DNA of 64,000 nt from JAHDFB01 sp965658745 (GCA_965658745.1 CBFHTK010000001.1:1-64000), one strand, 5' to 3'; shown: positions 1 through 9,332, counted from the first letter of the stretch. The notes: a model not told the origin generated them from the sequence alone. Made by a program: numbers and translations.

Positions 1-339
1 TTACTGGAGTTAGCTGATCTTGCATGTCCTTCTGAGATGGAAATTCTAGCAATTTGTGATAATATTTATCGAATTCTAAACGATATTGATGCATATGATG
101 AAGTAGAAACAGCGATCTATTCAAATCCTTTTACCAACAAGTTGACGGTATCAAGTGATCAAGCTAATGATCAAATTGACATTTATAATATTCAAGGTCA
201 ATTAGTTAAGAGAAAACGATTCTTAGCAACCAAGAAAAAGCCATTGGACACCTCAGCCTTGTCTTCTGGCATTTACTATATGACCATTCTTTCCAATTCT
301 GCTACTTTGGGTTCGACCCAAAAAATAGTAAAGTTCTAA
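1..339 (+). CDS. C-terminal part of a T9SS-sorted secreted protein (5' cut by window edge)
   Basis: The reading frame is open from base 1, so the first Met at 37 is only an internal codon and the gene begins outside the window. The visible 112 residues end in a typical type A T9SS sorting domain: an SNPF motif (the usual YPNP-like start), a beta strand with DIYNIQGQLV, then LDTSALSSGIYYM and a basic KIVKF tail. Such domains direct export across the outer membrane and are cleaved on attachment. The function of the missing upstream part is unknown. Confidence 0.8.
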   Translation, partial: LLELADLACPSEMEILAICDNIYRILNDIDAYDEVETAIYSNPFTNKLTVSSDQANDQIDIYNIQGQLVKRKRFLATKKKPLDTSALSSGIYYMTILSNSATLGSTQKIVKF

Positions 340-444
340 ATAGACATGGTCTATCAAATTGCTTGACGAGCATACAACCACAGATAGAATTCTATACTTT
401 TGTGATCAATTTCCAAGTGGAAAGTATTAATACAAAATAGAATT

Positions 445-2085
445 ATGATATCAGTCGACGGTCTGACAGTAGAGTTCAGCGCTAGAACTCTTTTTGAAAA
501 TATTTCTTTTGTCATTAACGAAAATGACAAAATCGCCTTAATGGGCAAAAATGGAGCTGGCAAATCTACCATGATGAAGATCATAGCTGGTGTTCAGAAG
601 GCAAATCGTGGACATGTAAGCACGCCGGCGGATTCTGTTATTGCTTATCTGCCTCAACATTTGCTCACTGAGGACAATACGACTGTCTTTGACGAAGCTA
701 TGAAAGCATTTGATTCATATTTTCAAATGAAGAATCAGCTTGATGACCTGACCAAACAGATGGAAACACGCACTGACTATGAATCAGATTCGTACATGAA
801 ATTGATCGAAAAAGCGTCGGACATCGGGGAAAAATTCTACTCCATGGAAGAAATCAACTACAATGCTGAAGTAGAAAAAGCACTGCTAGGTTTAGGATTT
901 AAGCGAGCAGACTTTACGAGGATGACAAGCGAATTCTCTGGCGGATGGAGAATGAGAATTGAATTAGCTAAAATTCTTCTTCAAAAGCCAGATCTTATAC
1001 TTCTAGATGAGCCTACAAACCATATCGACATTGAATCGGTATTATGGCTAGAACATTTTCTTGTGCATCAAGCAAAAGCCGTGATGGTGATATCGCATGA
1101 TCGAGCATTTATCGATAATATTACCAACCGAACCATCGAATTAACAATGGGTCGTATTTACGACTACAAAGCAAACTATTCACATTATCTACAACTGAGA
1201 GAGGATCGCCGCGCCCAACAAATGAAAGCGTATAAGGAGCAACAGAAAATGATTGCTGACAATATGAGATTTATAGAACGTTTCAAGGGGACTTACTCTA
1301 AAACAAATCAAGTTTCATCGGTAGAGCGTATGCTCGAAAAACTTGAGATAATAGAGGTCGATGAAGTTGACAATTCAAGTCTCAGGCTTCGCTTTCCGTC
1401 AGCTGCTAGATCGGGAGATTATCCTGTCCAGGTGAAAGATTTATCGAAAAGCTACGGCGACAAACTTGTTTTTAAAGATGCCAACATGGCCATAAAAAGA
1501 GGAGAAAAAGTCTGCTTTGTGGGTAGAAATGGTGAAGGAAAATCAACTATGATTAAGGCAATAATGCAGGAAATCGAAGTTGAAGGTACTTGTGTACAAG
1601 GTCACAACGTACAGATTGGGTATTTTGCTCAAAATCAAGCGTCGCTCTTGGATCCCTCCCTTACGGTTTTTGAAACAGTTGATGAAGTTGCGAAGGGTGA
1701 TATAAGGAGTCAGGTGAAGAATTTACTAGGGCGCTTTATGTTTAGTGGAGATGATATTGATAAGAAAGTAAAAGTCTTGTCAGGAGGTGAACGAACTAGG
1801 TTAGCTATGGTTAAACTCCTGCTAGAGCCAGTCAACCTTCTCATACTTGATGAGCCAACCAATCATCTCGACTTACGTTCAAAAGATGTTTTAAAGGAAG
1901 CACTTCTAGATTTTGACGGTACTTTGATATTGGTTTCGCATGATAGAGATTTTCTCAGAGGACTAGCTAAGAAGGTCTTTGAATTCAAGGATCAACGTGT
2001 AATAGAGCATTTCGAAACAATCGATGACTTCCTTGAAAGAAATAAAATCGAAAGTTTAAAGGAAATAGACCTAATGGCTGGATAA
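445..2085 (+). CDS. ABC-F family ATPase (ribosome-associated, EttA/Uup/YheS type)
   Basis: This 546-residue protein carries two ABC ATPase domains in one chain and no membrane segment, the ABC-F layout. Domain 1 has Walker A GKNGAGKST near residue 35, signature SGGWRMR and Walker B ILLDEPTNHID; domain 2 has GRNGEGKST near residue 360, signature LSGGERTRLA and LILDEPTNHLD. The linker between them is long, charged and helical, as in the arm and P-site tether. Members bind the ribosomal E site and modulate translation or confer antibiotic protection; the exact subclass cannot be fixed here. It stands alone, about 105 bases after the previous gene. Confidence 0.93.
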   Translation: MISVDGLTVEFSARTLFENISFVINENDKIALMGKNGAGKSTMMKIIAGVQKANRGHVSTPADSVIAYLPQHLLTEDNTTVFDEAMKAFDSYFQMKNQLDDLTKQMETRTDYESDSYMKLIEKASDIGEKFYSMEEINYNAEVEKALLGLGFKRADFTRMTSEFSGGWRMRIELAKILLQKPDLILLDEPTNHIDIESVLWLEHFLVHQAKAVMVISHDRAFIDNITNRTIELTMGRIYDYKANYSHYLQLREDRRAQQMKAYKEQQKMIADNMRFIERFKGTYSKTNQVSSVERMLEKLEIIEVDEVDNSSLRLRFPSAARSGDYPVQVKDLSKSYGDKLVFKDANMAIKRGEKVCFVGRNGEGKSTMIKAIMQEIEVEGTCVQGHNVQIGYFAQNQASLLDPSLTVFETVDEVAKGDIRSQVKNLLGRFMFSGDDIDKKVKVLSGGERTRLAMVKLLLEPVNLLILDEPTNHLDLRSKDVLKEALLDFDGTLILVSHDRDFLRGLAKKVFEFKDQRVIEHFETIDDFLERNKIESLKEIDLMAG

Positions 2086-2141
2086 AACATAGAAGCTCTG
2101 CTATTATCAAGGCAGTAAGAAAAGTAACACATTAAAAAACA

Positions 2142-2798
2142 ATGAAAATGGGCTTAAAGGCAATTGTGATTGGAGCAACTGGATTGATCGGAACTGAGTT
2201 AGTCACTCAACTTCTCAATGACGACAACTATGAAAGCGTTAAAGTCCTTCATAGAAGATCTACAGGAGTTCAACATTTAAAGTATATTGAACACATCATT
2301 GATTTTGAAGATCCAAAGACTTTTGAAAAACTGCTAGCAGGTGACGTGCTATTTAGTGCTATGGGGACAACAATAAAGAAAGCAGGTTCTAAAGATGCTC
2401 AATACAAGGTTGACGTTGAATATCCCTTTAGTATTGCAAAGGTAGCTTCCATGTCAGGCGTTTCAACCTGTGTATTGGTCTCATCTGCTGGAGCAAATGC
2501 TTCGTCTTCAAATTTCTACACGCGTATAAAAGGTGAACTTGACGAAATGGTATCTAACTTAGATTTTGATAAAGTTAGGATAATGCGGCCTTCGATCTTG
2601 GACGGAGATCGCAATGAATTCAGGCTTGGAGAATCAATTGGTATTCTAGTGATGCGAATTTTACGGTTCATTCCTGGACTTCGCAAATACAGACCAATTC
2701 ACGCTTCTATCGTTGCCAGAACAATGCGAAATTCAATAGACGATGAGGGTGATGTTAATATCTATGCTTTAGAGTCAATTTTTAAACTTGCTAAATAA
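2142..2798 (+). CDS. NAD(P)-binding Rossmann protein, TIP30/HTATIP2-like
   Basis: A 218-residue atypical short-chain dehydrogenase. The N-terminal motif GATGLIG (residues 12-18) is the dinucleotide-binding loop and the strand LVSSAGAN followed by YTRIKGELD resembles the catalytic S..YxxxK region of TIP30-like proteins. The length matches small NAD(P)H-binding oxidoreductases. Its TAA stop shares one base with the next ATG (TAATG), implying translational coupling with the lipoprotein deformylase gene and then the GNAT gene. The substrate is unknown. Confidence 0.82.
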   Translation: MKMGLKAIVIGATGLIGTELVTQLLNDDNYESVKVLHRRSTGVQHLKYIEHIIDFEDPKTFEKLLAGDVLFSAMGTTIKKAGSKDAQYKVDVEYPFSIAKVASMSGVSTCVLVSSAGANASSSNFYTRIKGELDEMVSNLDFDKVRIMRPSILDGDRNEFRLGESIGILVMRILRFIPGLRKYRPIHASIVARTMRNSIDDEGDVNIYALESIFKLAK

Positions 2799-3433
2799 TG
2801 GGTTTTAATCAAATTTTATTTTATTTCCTTCTCTTGCTCTTCGTTACTAGCTGTAGTACTATGAAGAGCGATACAAAGGATAATAAACAATCTGCATTTA
2901 CTGTAGAAGAGAGGAATCGTATTCTAGAAGGTTCCGCTGATGAACCGATGCGCGTTTATAAGATCACAAACAAATCAGATAGTCTCTTGCTTCGAAAAAC
3001 TTCAAGAGATGTTGATTTTGCTAAGGATACATTAGTATTAAGACTATTCATCAAGAGACTCAAAGAAACTGTAGTTGATCCTAAATCAATGGGTGTAGGA
3101 ATCGCAGCTCCGCAAGTAGGGGTTTTATCCAATATCATTTGGTTACAAAGGTTTGATAAAGAAGGTTTTCCATGGGAGTGTATTATAAATCCCAAAATAA
3201 TTACTTACTCAGATGAGAAGCAAGTTTGCCCTGAAGGATGTCTGTCTATTCCCGAAAAGACTGCCATCACAAAAAATCGATCAAAATCTATCATCGTCAA
3301 ATATCAAGATATTCACGGCGTTGAAATACAGGAAGAGGTAAGTGATTTTACATCTGTAATATTCCAGCACGAAATTGACCATCTCAATGGTCTTCTCTTC
3401 ATTGATCACCTAGAGAAAGAGCTATCAAAATGA
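2798..3433 (+). CDS. Peptide deformylase homologue predicted to be a lipoprotein
   Basis: All three metal-site motifs of peptide deformylase are intact: GVGIAAPQVG at residues 99-108, EGCLS at 146-150 with metal-binding Cys148, and HEIDH at 191-195. Normal deformylase is cytosolic and removes the formyl group from nascent Met. This copy instead begins with a hydrophobic segment and a lipobox, VTSC with Cys19, followed by a polar linker of about 40 residues, so it should be exported and lipid anchored. It is coupled to its neighbours by TAATG upstream and ATGA downstream. It is probably not the housekeeping Def; its substrate outside the cytoplasm is unknown. Confidence 0.88.
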   Translation: MGFNQILFYFLLLLFVTSCSTMKSDTKDNKQSAFTVEERNRILEGSADEPMRVYKITNKSDSLLLRKTSRDVDFAKDTLVLRLFIKRLKETVVDPKSMGVGIAAPQVGVLSNIIWLQRFDKEGFPWECIINPKIITYSDEKQVCPEGCLSIPEKTAITKNRSKSIIVKYQDIHGVEIQEEVSDFTSVIFQHEIDHLNGLLFIDHLEKELSK

Positions 3434-3891
3434 TCGTTAAGGAAGTAAGTATCCATAATAGTAAGCTCTTAGAACTAATAAGTGAGCTAGATCAGGGCTT
3501 AGCAATAACCGATGGTGAAGAACATGGATTCTACAATCAATTTAATGGTCTTGAAGAACTTAGCAAAGTATTTGTTGGCTACCTTGATGATCAAGCAATT
3601 GCTTGCGGTGGATATAAAATGATAAACGATAAAACCGCTGAACTAAAACGCATGTTTGTTAAGGATTTCTATAGAGGTAAAAAATACGGAGAGAAGTTAT
3701 TAAAGCATATAGTAGAAGAAATAATCGAGAGTGGGGTAGTAGATGAGCTTATTCTTGAAACAGGGATAAAACAGATTGCTGCTATTAAGCTCTACACAAG
3801 AAATGGCTTCAGACGCATAAACAATTATGGTCCATACATAGGAAAGGAACTTAGTCTTTGTTACAGCAAGTCCTTGAAAGGCGACTTGTAA
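3430..3891 (+). CDS. GNAT family N-acetyltransferase
   Basis: A 153-residue single-domain GNAT protein. The acetyl-CoA pyrophosphate loop is visible as YRGKKYGEKLL (about residues 81-91), preceded by the beta strand AELKRMFV and followed by LETG...AAIKLYTRNGF, the standard motif B region. It overlaps the deformylase gene by four bases (ATGA), so the three genes from 2142 are co-translated. An amine substrate cannot be predicted. Confidence 0.88.
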   Translation: MIVKEVSIHNSKLLELISELDQGLAITDGEEHGFYNQFNGLEELSKVFVGYLDDQAIACGGYKMINDKTAELKRMFVKDFYRGKKYGEKLLKHIVEEIIESGVVDELILETGIKQIAAIKLYTRNGFRRINNYGPYIGKELSLCYSKSLKGDL

Positions 3892-4160
3892 CATCAATCC
3901 ATCGACGAATATATCGTTTAAAAAATATATATAAACTTTGCAAAGACAGAAGAGTTTATATAACTGATACTTCTAATACAGTAAATACGGGTAATCAAGC
4001 CTTAATGTACTGAACTTGAATTGATAAGTGGTCTTAAAAAAACACGTCAAAAAGATAGTAAAATCTAATTATAGCACTATTTTTGCTGTACTATTAGAGT
4101 TATGTCTACATATTACAATTTTTATAATATATTGATATTCTCTTTTAACCGTGTCCCACT

Positions 4161-5498
4161 ATGAAACATATCACATTTACACTCAGTCTAATTCTGGCTT
4201 TGATTATTGTCTCATGCAATAAAGATCAGATGATTCCTGCGGCTCAGATAGATGCTAGTTTACGAAGTATGGTTGCTAATGCTGCTCCTGATGGAGACCT
4301 AGATTATTGGCTTCTACCACAGGCAGATGATTTAGCAAGCATTCCGCAAGACCCTCAAAACCCTCTCACAGAGGAGAAAGTTGAATTAGGGAAATTTCTA
4401 TTTTTTGAGACTGCTTTTGGTACGGAAGCGGCACAACAAGAAATGATTGGTACATATTCGTGTGCAACGTGTCATATTCCCGAAGCTGGTTTTAGACCAG
4501 GCAGTGCCCAAGGAATTGCAGACGGTGGAGTTGGATTCGGAATTAATGGTGAAGATCGTGTTAGAAATACATCATATTCTGAGATCGAAATGGATGTTCA
4601 GGGTGCTAGACCATTGAGTCTGATTAGCGTTGCGTTTGTAGAAAACACTATGTGGAATGGCTCATTTGGAAGTACAAATGTAAATATTGGAACAGAAGAT
4701 AAGTGGGTAGGTGATTTAGTTACGAATAATCTTGGTTTACAAGGAATCGAAGCACAGAATATCGAAGGTATGGAAGTTCATAAATTCCATGTCACTCCTG
4801 AACTTGTTGAAGAACACGGTTACAAAGAAATGTTTGACAATGTCTTTGCAGAATACCCAGAAGAAGAACGTTATTCTAACTTCACGGCATCTTTCGCTTT
4901 GTCAGCATATTTAAGAACGCTGTTCCCAAATAAAGCTCCTTTCCAAGAATGGATTCAAGGAAACATGCAAGCGATGAATGCCGCAGAGAAAAATGGAGCG
5001 ATGTTATTTTTTGGAAAAGCTGCTTGTACTAATTGTCACTCAGGTCCTGGACTTAGTTCAGTTGAATTTCATGCAATAGGTGTAGATGACATGTTCATGC
5101 GACCTAGCTTTAGAACTGATGAAACTGACTTAAGAAACTTGGGTCGTGGTGGTTTCACCGAAGATCCAGCTGATTTTTACAAGTTCAAAGTCCCTCAGCT
5201 ATACAACATGAGTGATACCAAGTTCTACTTTCATGGTTCGTCTTTTACTAACTTGAGAAATGTTGTTGAGTACTTCAACAAGGCTATTCCTGAAAACCCT
5301 AATGTTCCAGAAGAGCAAATCTCTGAGAAGTTTAAGTCGCTAGACTTAACTGATGAAGAAGTAGATGATCTCACTTTGTTTTTAGAGAAGTCTCTACGTG
5401 ATCCCGACCTTGCTCGCTACAAGCCAGAGACTGTGCCATCTGGAAATTGTTTTCCAAATGCAGACTTTCAAAGTTCCATGGATCTAGGCTGCAACTAG
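4161..5498 (+). CDS. Di-heme cytochrome c peroxidase/MauG-type lipoprotein
   Basis: The 445-residue protein has two c-type heme sites, CATCH at residues 101-105 and CTNCH at 289-293, spaced as in bacterial CcpA/MauG enzymes. The start MKHITF... leads into a hydrophobic stretch ending in the lipobox VSC (Cys19), so it should sit in the periplasm or on the outer membrane. Family members reduce hydrogen peroxide with cytochrome electrons or, in MauG-like forms, oxidise protein or other substrates. It is monocistronic, with 269 AT-rich bases upstream and a convergent gene downstream. Confidence 0.9.
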   Translation: MKHITFTLSLILALIIVSCNKDQMIPAAQIDASLRSMVANAAPDGDLDYWLLPQADDLASIPQDPQNPLTEEKVELGKFLFFETAFGTEAAQQEMIGTYSCATCHIPEAGFRPGSAQGIADGGVGFGINGEDRVRNTSYSEIEMDVQGARPLSLISVAFVENTMWNGSFGSTNVNIGTEDKWVGDLVTNNLGLQGIEAQNIEGMEVHKFHVTPELVEEHGYKEMFDNVFAEYPEEERYSNFTASFALSAYLRTLFPNKAPFQEWIQGNMQAMNAAEKNGAMLFFGKAACTNCHSGPGLSSVEFHAIGVDDMFMRPSFRTDETDLRNLGRGGFTEDPADFYKFKVPQLYNMSDTKFYFHGSSFTNLRNVVEYFNKAIPENPNVPEEQISEKFKSLDLTDEEVDDLTLFLEKSLRDPDLARYKPETVPSGNCFPNADFQSSMDLGCN

Positions 5499-5556
5499 TC
5501 TATAGAGTGATGACTTGACCGATATTTCCATATCTTCAGGGGATTTGAGTACCACT

Positions 5557-7239
5557 CTAGAAAGGTGCCTCAACTTTAAAAACCATAGGTTCTTTTGTTT
5601 CAGGATGGATAAGCTTTAGCTGCTCTGCATGTAAATGTAACCTATCTCTTTTGATTCCGTATAGGTCATCTCCCCAAATGGGACATCCTAGGCCCTTGGA
5701 ATGAGCTGCGTGCACCCGAAGTTGGTGAGTTCTTCCTGTTATAGGTCTGAACTCGATCCTTGTTCTTCCGTCTCTTATTTCCACTACATTGTACTTTGTT
5801 ACCGCTCTTTTCCCATGTTCATGACAAACTAGTTGATGTGGCCGATTATCTAGATCGACTCGCAGCGGCAAATCAATGACACCATTCCTATTTTGAACAA
5901 TTCCGTCTAAAACAGCAATGTATGTTTTTTCAACAGATCGACCCATAAATTGAGCCTGCAAATCTTTGTGAAATTCTTTATTCTTTGCAGCAATCAAAAT
6001 TCCTGACGTAGACATATCCAATCTGTGAATTAGTAACGGACCAGTTGCTTCTGGAAATGCGAGTCTAAGTTTATACAAAACTGACATTTCAATAGTCTTG
6101 CCAGGAACTGATAGTACCTCTGGGGGTTTGTTAATAACAATGAGTGCTGAATCTTCATATATAACGTCCAACTTGAAATCAACTGCGTTTTCAAGTAGGG
6201 GATTGGGGTCCATTTTTATATCAGAAAGCATGTGCTTTAGAATAGGTTCACATTTACTTCTGCAAGCTGGATAGTAGTTCTTGTGTTTTCGGATCTTAGA
6301 TTTTGGCGACTCTCCCCACCAAAATTCTGCCATTGCAATTGGAATCAGATTGTTTTTGAATGCATAATGGAGCATTTTTGGAGCAGCGCATTCGCCAGCA
6401 CCAGAAGGTGGTACGACATCCATTTCTTTGTGAAAAATCTCGTTGAGACTTTTACTATTTTGATTACAATCAAAAAAGCTATACTCAAGAAAAATACGTT
6501 TTTGGAGTGCTGCACTTCTTTCCTTCCTTTCTTTTTTTAGTTGTATAATCGGCTCCAAAATTGATTGAAGGTTTTGATCTGACCTATCGATTTCTGATGC
6601 CCAATATTCTTGAAGTTCCCTTAATTGAAATTGCTGTTGTAAACTTTCTAGCTTATGCTTTTCGTGCAAAACTTCATAGTCGGACTTAGACATAGTCTCT
6701 ACGGCTATTTTCCTAGCAGACCTACGTAGTTTCTTCCGTTTGATAACGTCGGCCTTAAACTCAGATATAATTAAATTAGCTTTACTAACCAGTTTTTCGT
6801 GCTCTAAATAGAATCTTGAAACTTTTGGATCTGACTCTTTAGATTCAATTTTACGATTAATTTCATTTATTATTTCTTCTTCCTTTAGAAAGAAGCCAGA
6901 AGGATCGAGAAGGTCATATACGGGCGGCACAAAATCTGAGTGATGGTTGCTCGAGGCTAGTTTACCAGAAAATCCAGCTAAAAATCCAAGCTTACCTTGC
7001 TCATCTTTCACAACAAGGACTCCAAACATCTTCCCGATTGAGTTCTTCAGGTTCTGAGGATCAAGTCCGAAATTATGACCTACAATTCCACGACTTAGAA
7101 TCTCTTGTTGTAATTGCCTTGCAGCAAAAATAGCAATCCGATGTGGGCTGTAGTAGAAAGGGAAAGTAAATGCCTCAGGCAAGTCTATACTTTCGATCTC
7201 ACTACTATCGAATTGATGTATTTTTGAAGACTTACTCAT
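5557..7239 (-). CDS. RluA family pseudouridine synthase with long N-terminal coiled-coil region
   Basis: 560 residues from ATG at 7237-7239. The C-terminal third is an RluA-type synthase: HRLDMSTSG at residues 405-413 with catalytic Asp408, then RPITGRTHQLRVH. It isomerises uridine in rRNA or tRNA. The N-terminal 350 residues hold a unique globular part and a charged helical segment (about 140-250) rich in Lys, Glu and Arg, plus a Cys-rich stretch at 325-330. This long form is larger than E. coli RluA (about 220 residues). An upstream in-frame Met exists at 7365, but that extension is the antisense of a tRNA and is rejected. Confidence 0.88.
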   Translation of the reverse strand: MSKSSKIHQFDSSEIESIDLPEAFTFPFYYSPHRIAIFAARQLQQEILSRGIVGHNFGLDPQNLKNSIGKMFGVLVVKDEQGKLGFLAGFSGKLASSNHHSDFVPPVYDLLDPSGFFLKEEEIINEINRKIESKESDPKVSRFYLEHEKLVSKANLIISEFKADVIKRKKLRRSARKIAVETMSKSDYEVLHEKHKLESLQQQFQLRELQEYWASEIDRSDQNLQSILEPIIQLKKERKERSAALQKRIFLEYSFFDCNQNSKSLNEIFHKEMDVVPPSGAGECAAPKMLHYAFKNNLIPIAMAEFWWGESPKSKIRKHKNYYPACRSKCEPILKHMLSDIKMDPNPLLENAVDFKLDVIYEDSALIVINKPPEVLSVPGKTIEMSVLYKLRLAFPEATGPLLIHRLDMSTSGILIAAKNKEFHKDLQAQFMGRSVEKTYIAVLDGIVQNRNGVIDLPLRVDLDNRPHQLVCHEHGKRAVTKYNVVEIRDGRTRIEFRPITGRTHQLRVHAAHSKGLGCPIWGDDLYGIKRDRLHLHAEQLKLIHPETKEPMVFKVEAPF

Positions 7240-7338
7240 TGTCAGCTTACTAATTATTAAAACTTTTCTAAACTCTAATTTGACATTTAGAGCAAAAAAA
7301 AACCTTCTCAATAAATGAAAAGGTTTCGATGATATTAG

Positions 7339-7412
7339 TGACCTCGGCAGGATTCGAACCTGCAACCCTCAGAGCCGAAATCTGATATTCTATCCAGTTG
7401 AACTACGAAGCC
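7339..7412 (-). tRNA. tRNA-Arg (anticodon UCG)
   Basis: The minus strand folds into a full cloverleaf of 74 nt. The acceptor stem GGCTTCG pairs with CGAGGTC (two G-U pairs), D stem GTTC/GAAT, anticodon stem TCAGA/TCTGA with loop TTTCGGC giving anticodon TCG, T stem GCAGG/CCTGC with loop TTCGAAT, discriminator A. CCA is not encoded. It lies about 100 bases upstream of the pseudouridine synthase gene on the same strand. Confidence 0.95.
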
Positions 7413-7459
7413 ATTTGCTGATGCAAAATTAGTCTAATTATTATCTTTTTTATTTATTT

Positions 7460-7778
7460 CTATATCAATTTCTTAAGGTACATCATCAAATTATGCTCCA
7501 GGGTACAGTATTCTCCATCTGCGTCAAAGAGAGTTTTAACCTTCTCCATCAGTGCAAGCTTTTTATTATTAGTATCACAATGCACTTTTCCAGCTTGTCT
7601 GATTTTCTCTATTTGTTAGTAATCTGTGTCAGAGCTAAAGTCCTCATACATTTTTCGATATGTCTCAAGTTCAGGCGCCTTCATGACTAACTCTTTCTCT
7701 TCATCGCTAAAATACATATCTCCATGCGCGGTTTCAAGCAAAACATAAGTCTTAGCCGCAGTAAAATTCCATTTCAAA
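7460..7778 (-). pseudogene. Remnant of a small acidic cytosolic protein (frameshift plus nonsense codon)
   Basis: Read on the minus strand, the region gives a convincing protein of about 105 residues starting KWNFTAAKTYV, passing through HGDMYFSDEEKELVMKA, then KLALMEKVKTLFDADGEY and ending MMYLKKLI. The frame is broken twice: one extra T in a run of five near 7740-7744 and a TAA at 7616-7618 inside SDTDY*QIEK. No ATG start remains, only a TTG at 7776-7778. The all-helical acidic character faintly recalls TerB-like proteins, but I do not recognise the family. The plus-strand frame 7493-7690 is only its shadow. Confidence 0.65.
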
Positions 7779-7782
7779 AAAA

Positions 7783-7815
7783 ATGATCTTTCTTAAGTGC
7801 TTGAGAAAGATCATT
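7783..7815 (-). terminator. Strong rho-independent terminator (minus strand)
   Basis: A perfect 12-bp stem, AATGATCTTTCT pairing with AGAAAGATCATT, around a loop of about 9 bases. On the minus strand it is followed by a run of eight T (fwd A run from about 7777). It sits about 20 bases beyond the stop of the decayed T9SS gene, so the signal outlived the gene it served. Confidence 0.85.
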
Positions 7816-7834
7816 AAAAGTGTCCAAAAATAAT

Positions 7835-8337
7835 TTATCTCAGTACAATAAATTGATTCTTAACTCTTTGATTTCCATGGATTATATGAGCATAATAGAC
7901 ACCAGGTACAAAACAATCAGTTTCGATAATTTGAACTGTTGCTCCTGCTTCTGCTTCTCTTTAAGTTTGATAGACCAACTGTCCATTAAGGTCTAGAATC
8001 TTAAAATATGTCAATTGACCTGAATCGTATTAAATATAATATTTTAAGTTGAATACAACTGGATTCGGATATAGCTTTACTTCCGTAAAAGTCCTTCAAG
8101 TTTCAGAGATTTCTTTAAGTTCATTCGTTGTATCTATTTCACTTATTATTGTGCTATTGCCGTTTACGCGACTTTAGGACTAAGAGTCTATAATTCTTAA
8201 AATTAAATTTAATTAATTTTGATTTTCCAATTGTACAACTGATAATGATAGGATTGGTAAATAATTATTTGCATCTGCAATTAATGACAGTTTTGTGAAT
8301 TCTTGAATTGTGGGCGATCTTATGTCCCTTCTTTCCT
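7835..8337 (-). pseudogene. Remnant of a T9SS-sorted protein gene
   Basis: The minus strand encodes a recognisable T9SS sorting domain (VKLYPNPV, then FKILDLNGQLVYQT, then CFVPGVYYAHII and a final NQFIVLR) but is interrupted by TGA (ET*RTF), TAA (KYYI*YDS) and TAA (YQT*REA). Further upstream, in another frame, the stretch RRDIRSPTIQEFTKLS and following residues to about 8230 still reads as protein, so there is also at least one frameshift near 8160-8230. No start codon or signal peptide is left. It is a 3' gene fragment in advanced decay, divergent from tdh. Confidence 0.8.
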
Positions 8338-8382
8338 AAGTATCAAAATAATGCTAATTTGCAGCGCCTAATCAAATAATGA

Positions 8383-9327
8383 ATGAACGATAAAATTCTA
8401 ATTACTGGAGCCAACGGTCAGCTCGGAAGAGTTCTTGCGGCGCGCTTAAGAGCCAAATATGGCAAAGACAATGTTCTTGCAACAGATATCAAAGAACCAG
8501 ATTTTGATAATTATCCATTTGAATTTCTGGATATACTCAATATGAAAAGATTTGCCGAAGTAATCAAAGATCATAAGATTACTCAGATCTATCATCTCGC
8601 TGCAATTTTATCTGCCAACGGTGAATGGGACCCAAAAAAAACATGGAATGTCAATTTTAATGCTGTACTAAATATCTTAGCTATAACTGAGGAAGCTGGT
8701 ATCAAAAGGTTCTTCTTCCCAAGTACGATTGCAGTTTTTGGAAAAACAACACCAAGACAGATGACACCTCAACACTGTCCATTGCTTCCTGAAACTGTAT
8801 ATGGTATTAGTAAGGCCACAGGAGAGTATTGGTGCAATTATTTCTACAAAAGGTATAAACTTGATGTACGTTCTTTGCGTTATCCTGGTATCATTGGTTA
8901 CCAGAGTCTTCCTGAAGGAGGTACAACAGATTATGCTGTAGAGATTTTTCATGCTGCAATCAAAGGTGAAAAATACATGTGTTTTTTAGATGCCGATACT
9001 AGATTGCCCATGATGTATATTGAAGACGCTATCAGGGGAACAATTGAGTTAATGGATGATAAGCACGAAAACATTTCAATCAGATCTAGTTATAATCTGG
9101 CGGCTATGAGTTTTACGCCAAATGAGATATATCAAGAAATTAAAAAGCATTATCCAAACTTTGAAATTGAATACAAACCAGACTTCCGTCAAAAGATAGC
9201 CGAAAGTTGGACTGAAAGCATCGATGATTCCTATGCAAGAAAAGATTGGAATTGGAATCATCAATATGATTTGCAGGAAATGGTGAAAACAATGATCAAA
9301 GAATTACGAAATATACTTAAAACTTAA
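8383..9327 (+). CDS. L-threonine 3-dehydrogenase, SDR/epimerase-like type
   Basis: 314 residues of the extended short-chain dehydrogenase fold. The cofactor loop is GANGQLG (residues 9-15), and the catalytic Tyr140/Lys144 appear in YGISK, preceded by FPSTIAVFG. The C-terminal half matches the UDP-galactose-epimerase-like threonine dehydrogenases, which convert threonine with NAD+ to 2-amino-3-ketobutyrate. Only 5 bases separate it from the ligase gene that uses this unstable product, which strongly supports the call over a sugar epimerase. Confidence 0.92.
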   Translation: MNDKILITGANGQLGRVLAARLRAKYGKDNVLATDIKEPDFDNYPFEFLDILNMKRFAEVIKDHKITQIYHLAAILSANGEWDPKKTWNVNFNAVLNILAITEEAGIKRFFFPSTIAVFGKTTPRQMTPQHCPLLPETVYGISKATGEYWCNYFYKRYKLDVRSLRYPGIIGYQSLPEGGTTDYAVEIFHAAIKGEKYMCFLDADTRLPMMYIEDAIRGTIELMDDKHENISIRSSYNLAAMSFTPNEIYQEIKKHYPNFEIEYKPDFRQKIAESWTESIDDSYARKDWNWNHQYDLQEMVKTMIKELRNILKT

Positions 9328-9332
9328 GCTTA

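Noticed and set aside
7240..7365. Longer N-terminus for the pseudouridine synthase (MQVRILPRSL...)
   Set aside because: This extension is translated from the tRNA-Arg and its 3' flank; the peptide MQVRILPRS is a well known artefact of reading tRNA sequence.
7493..7690. 65-codon plus-strand frame next to the tRNA
   Set aside because: It is antisense to the decayed small acidic protein gene, which explains its composition.
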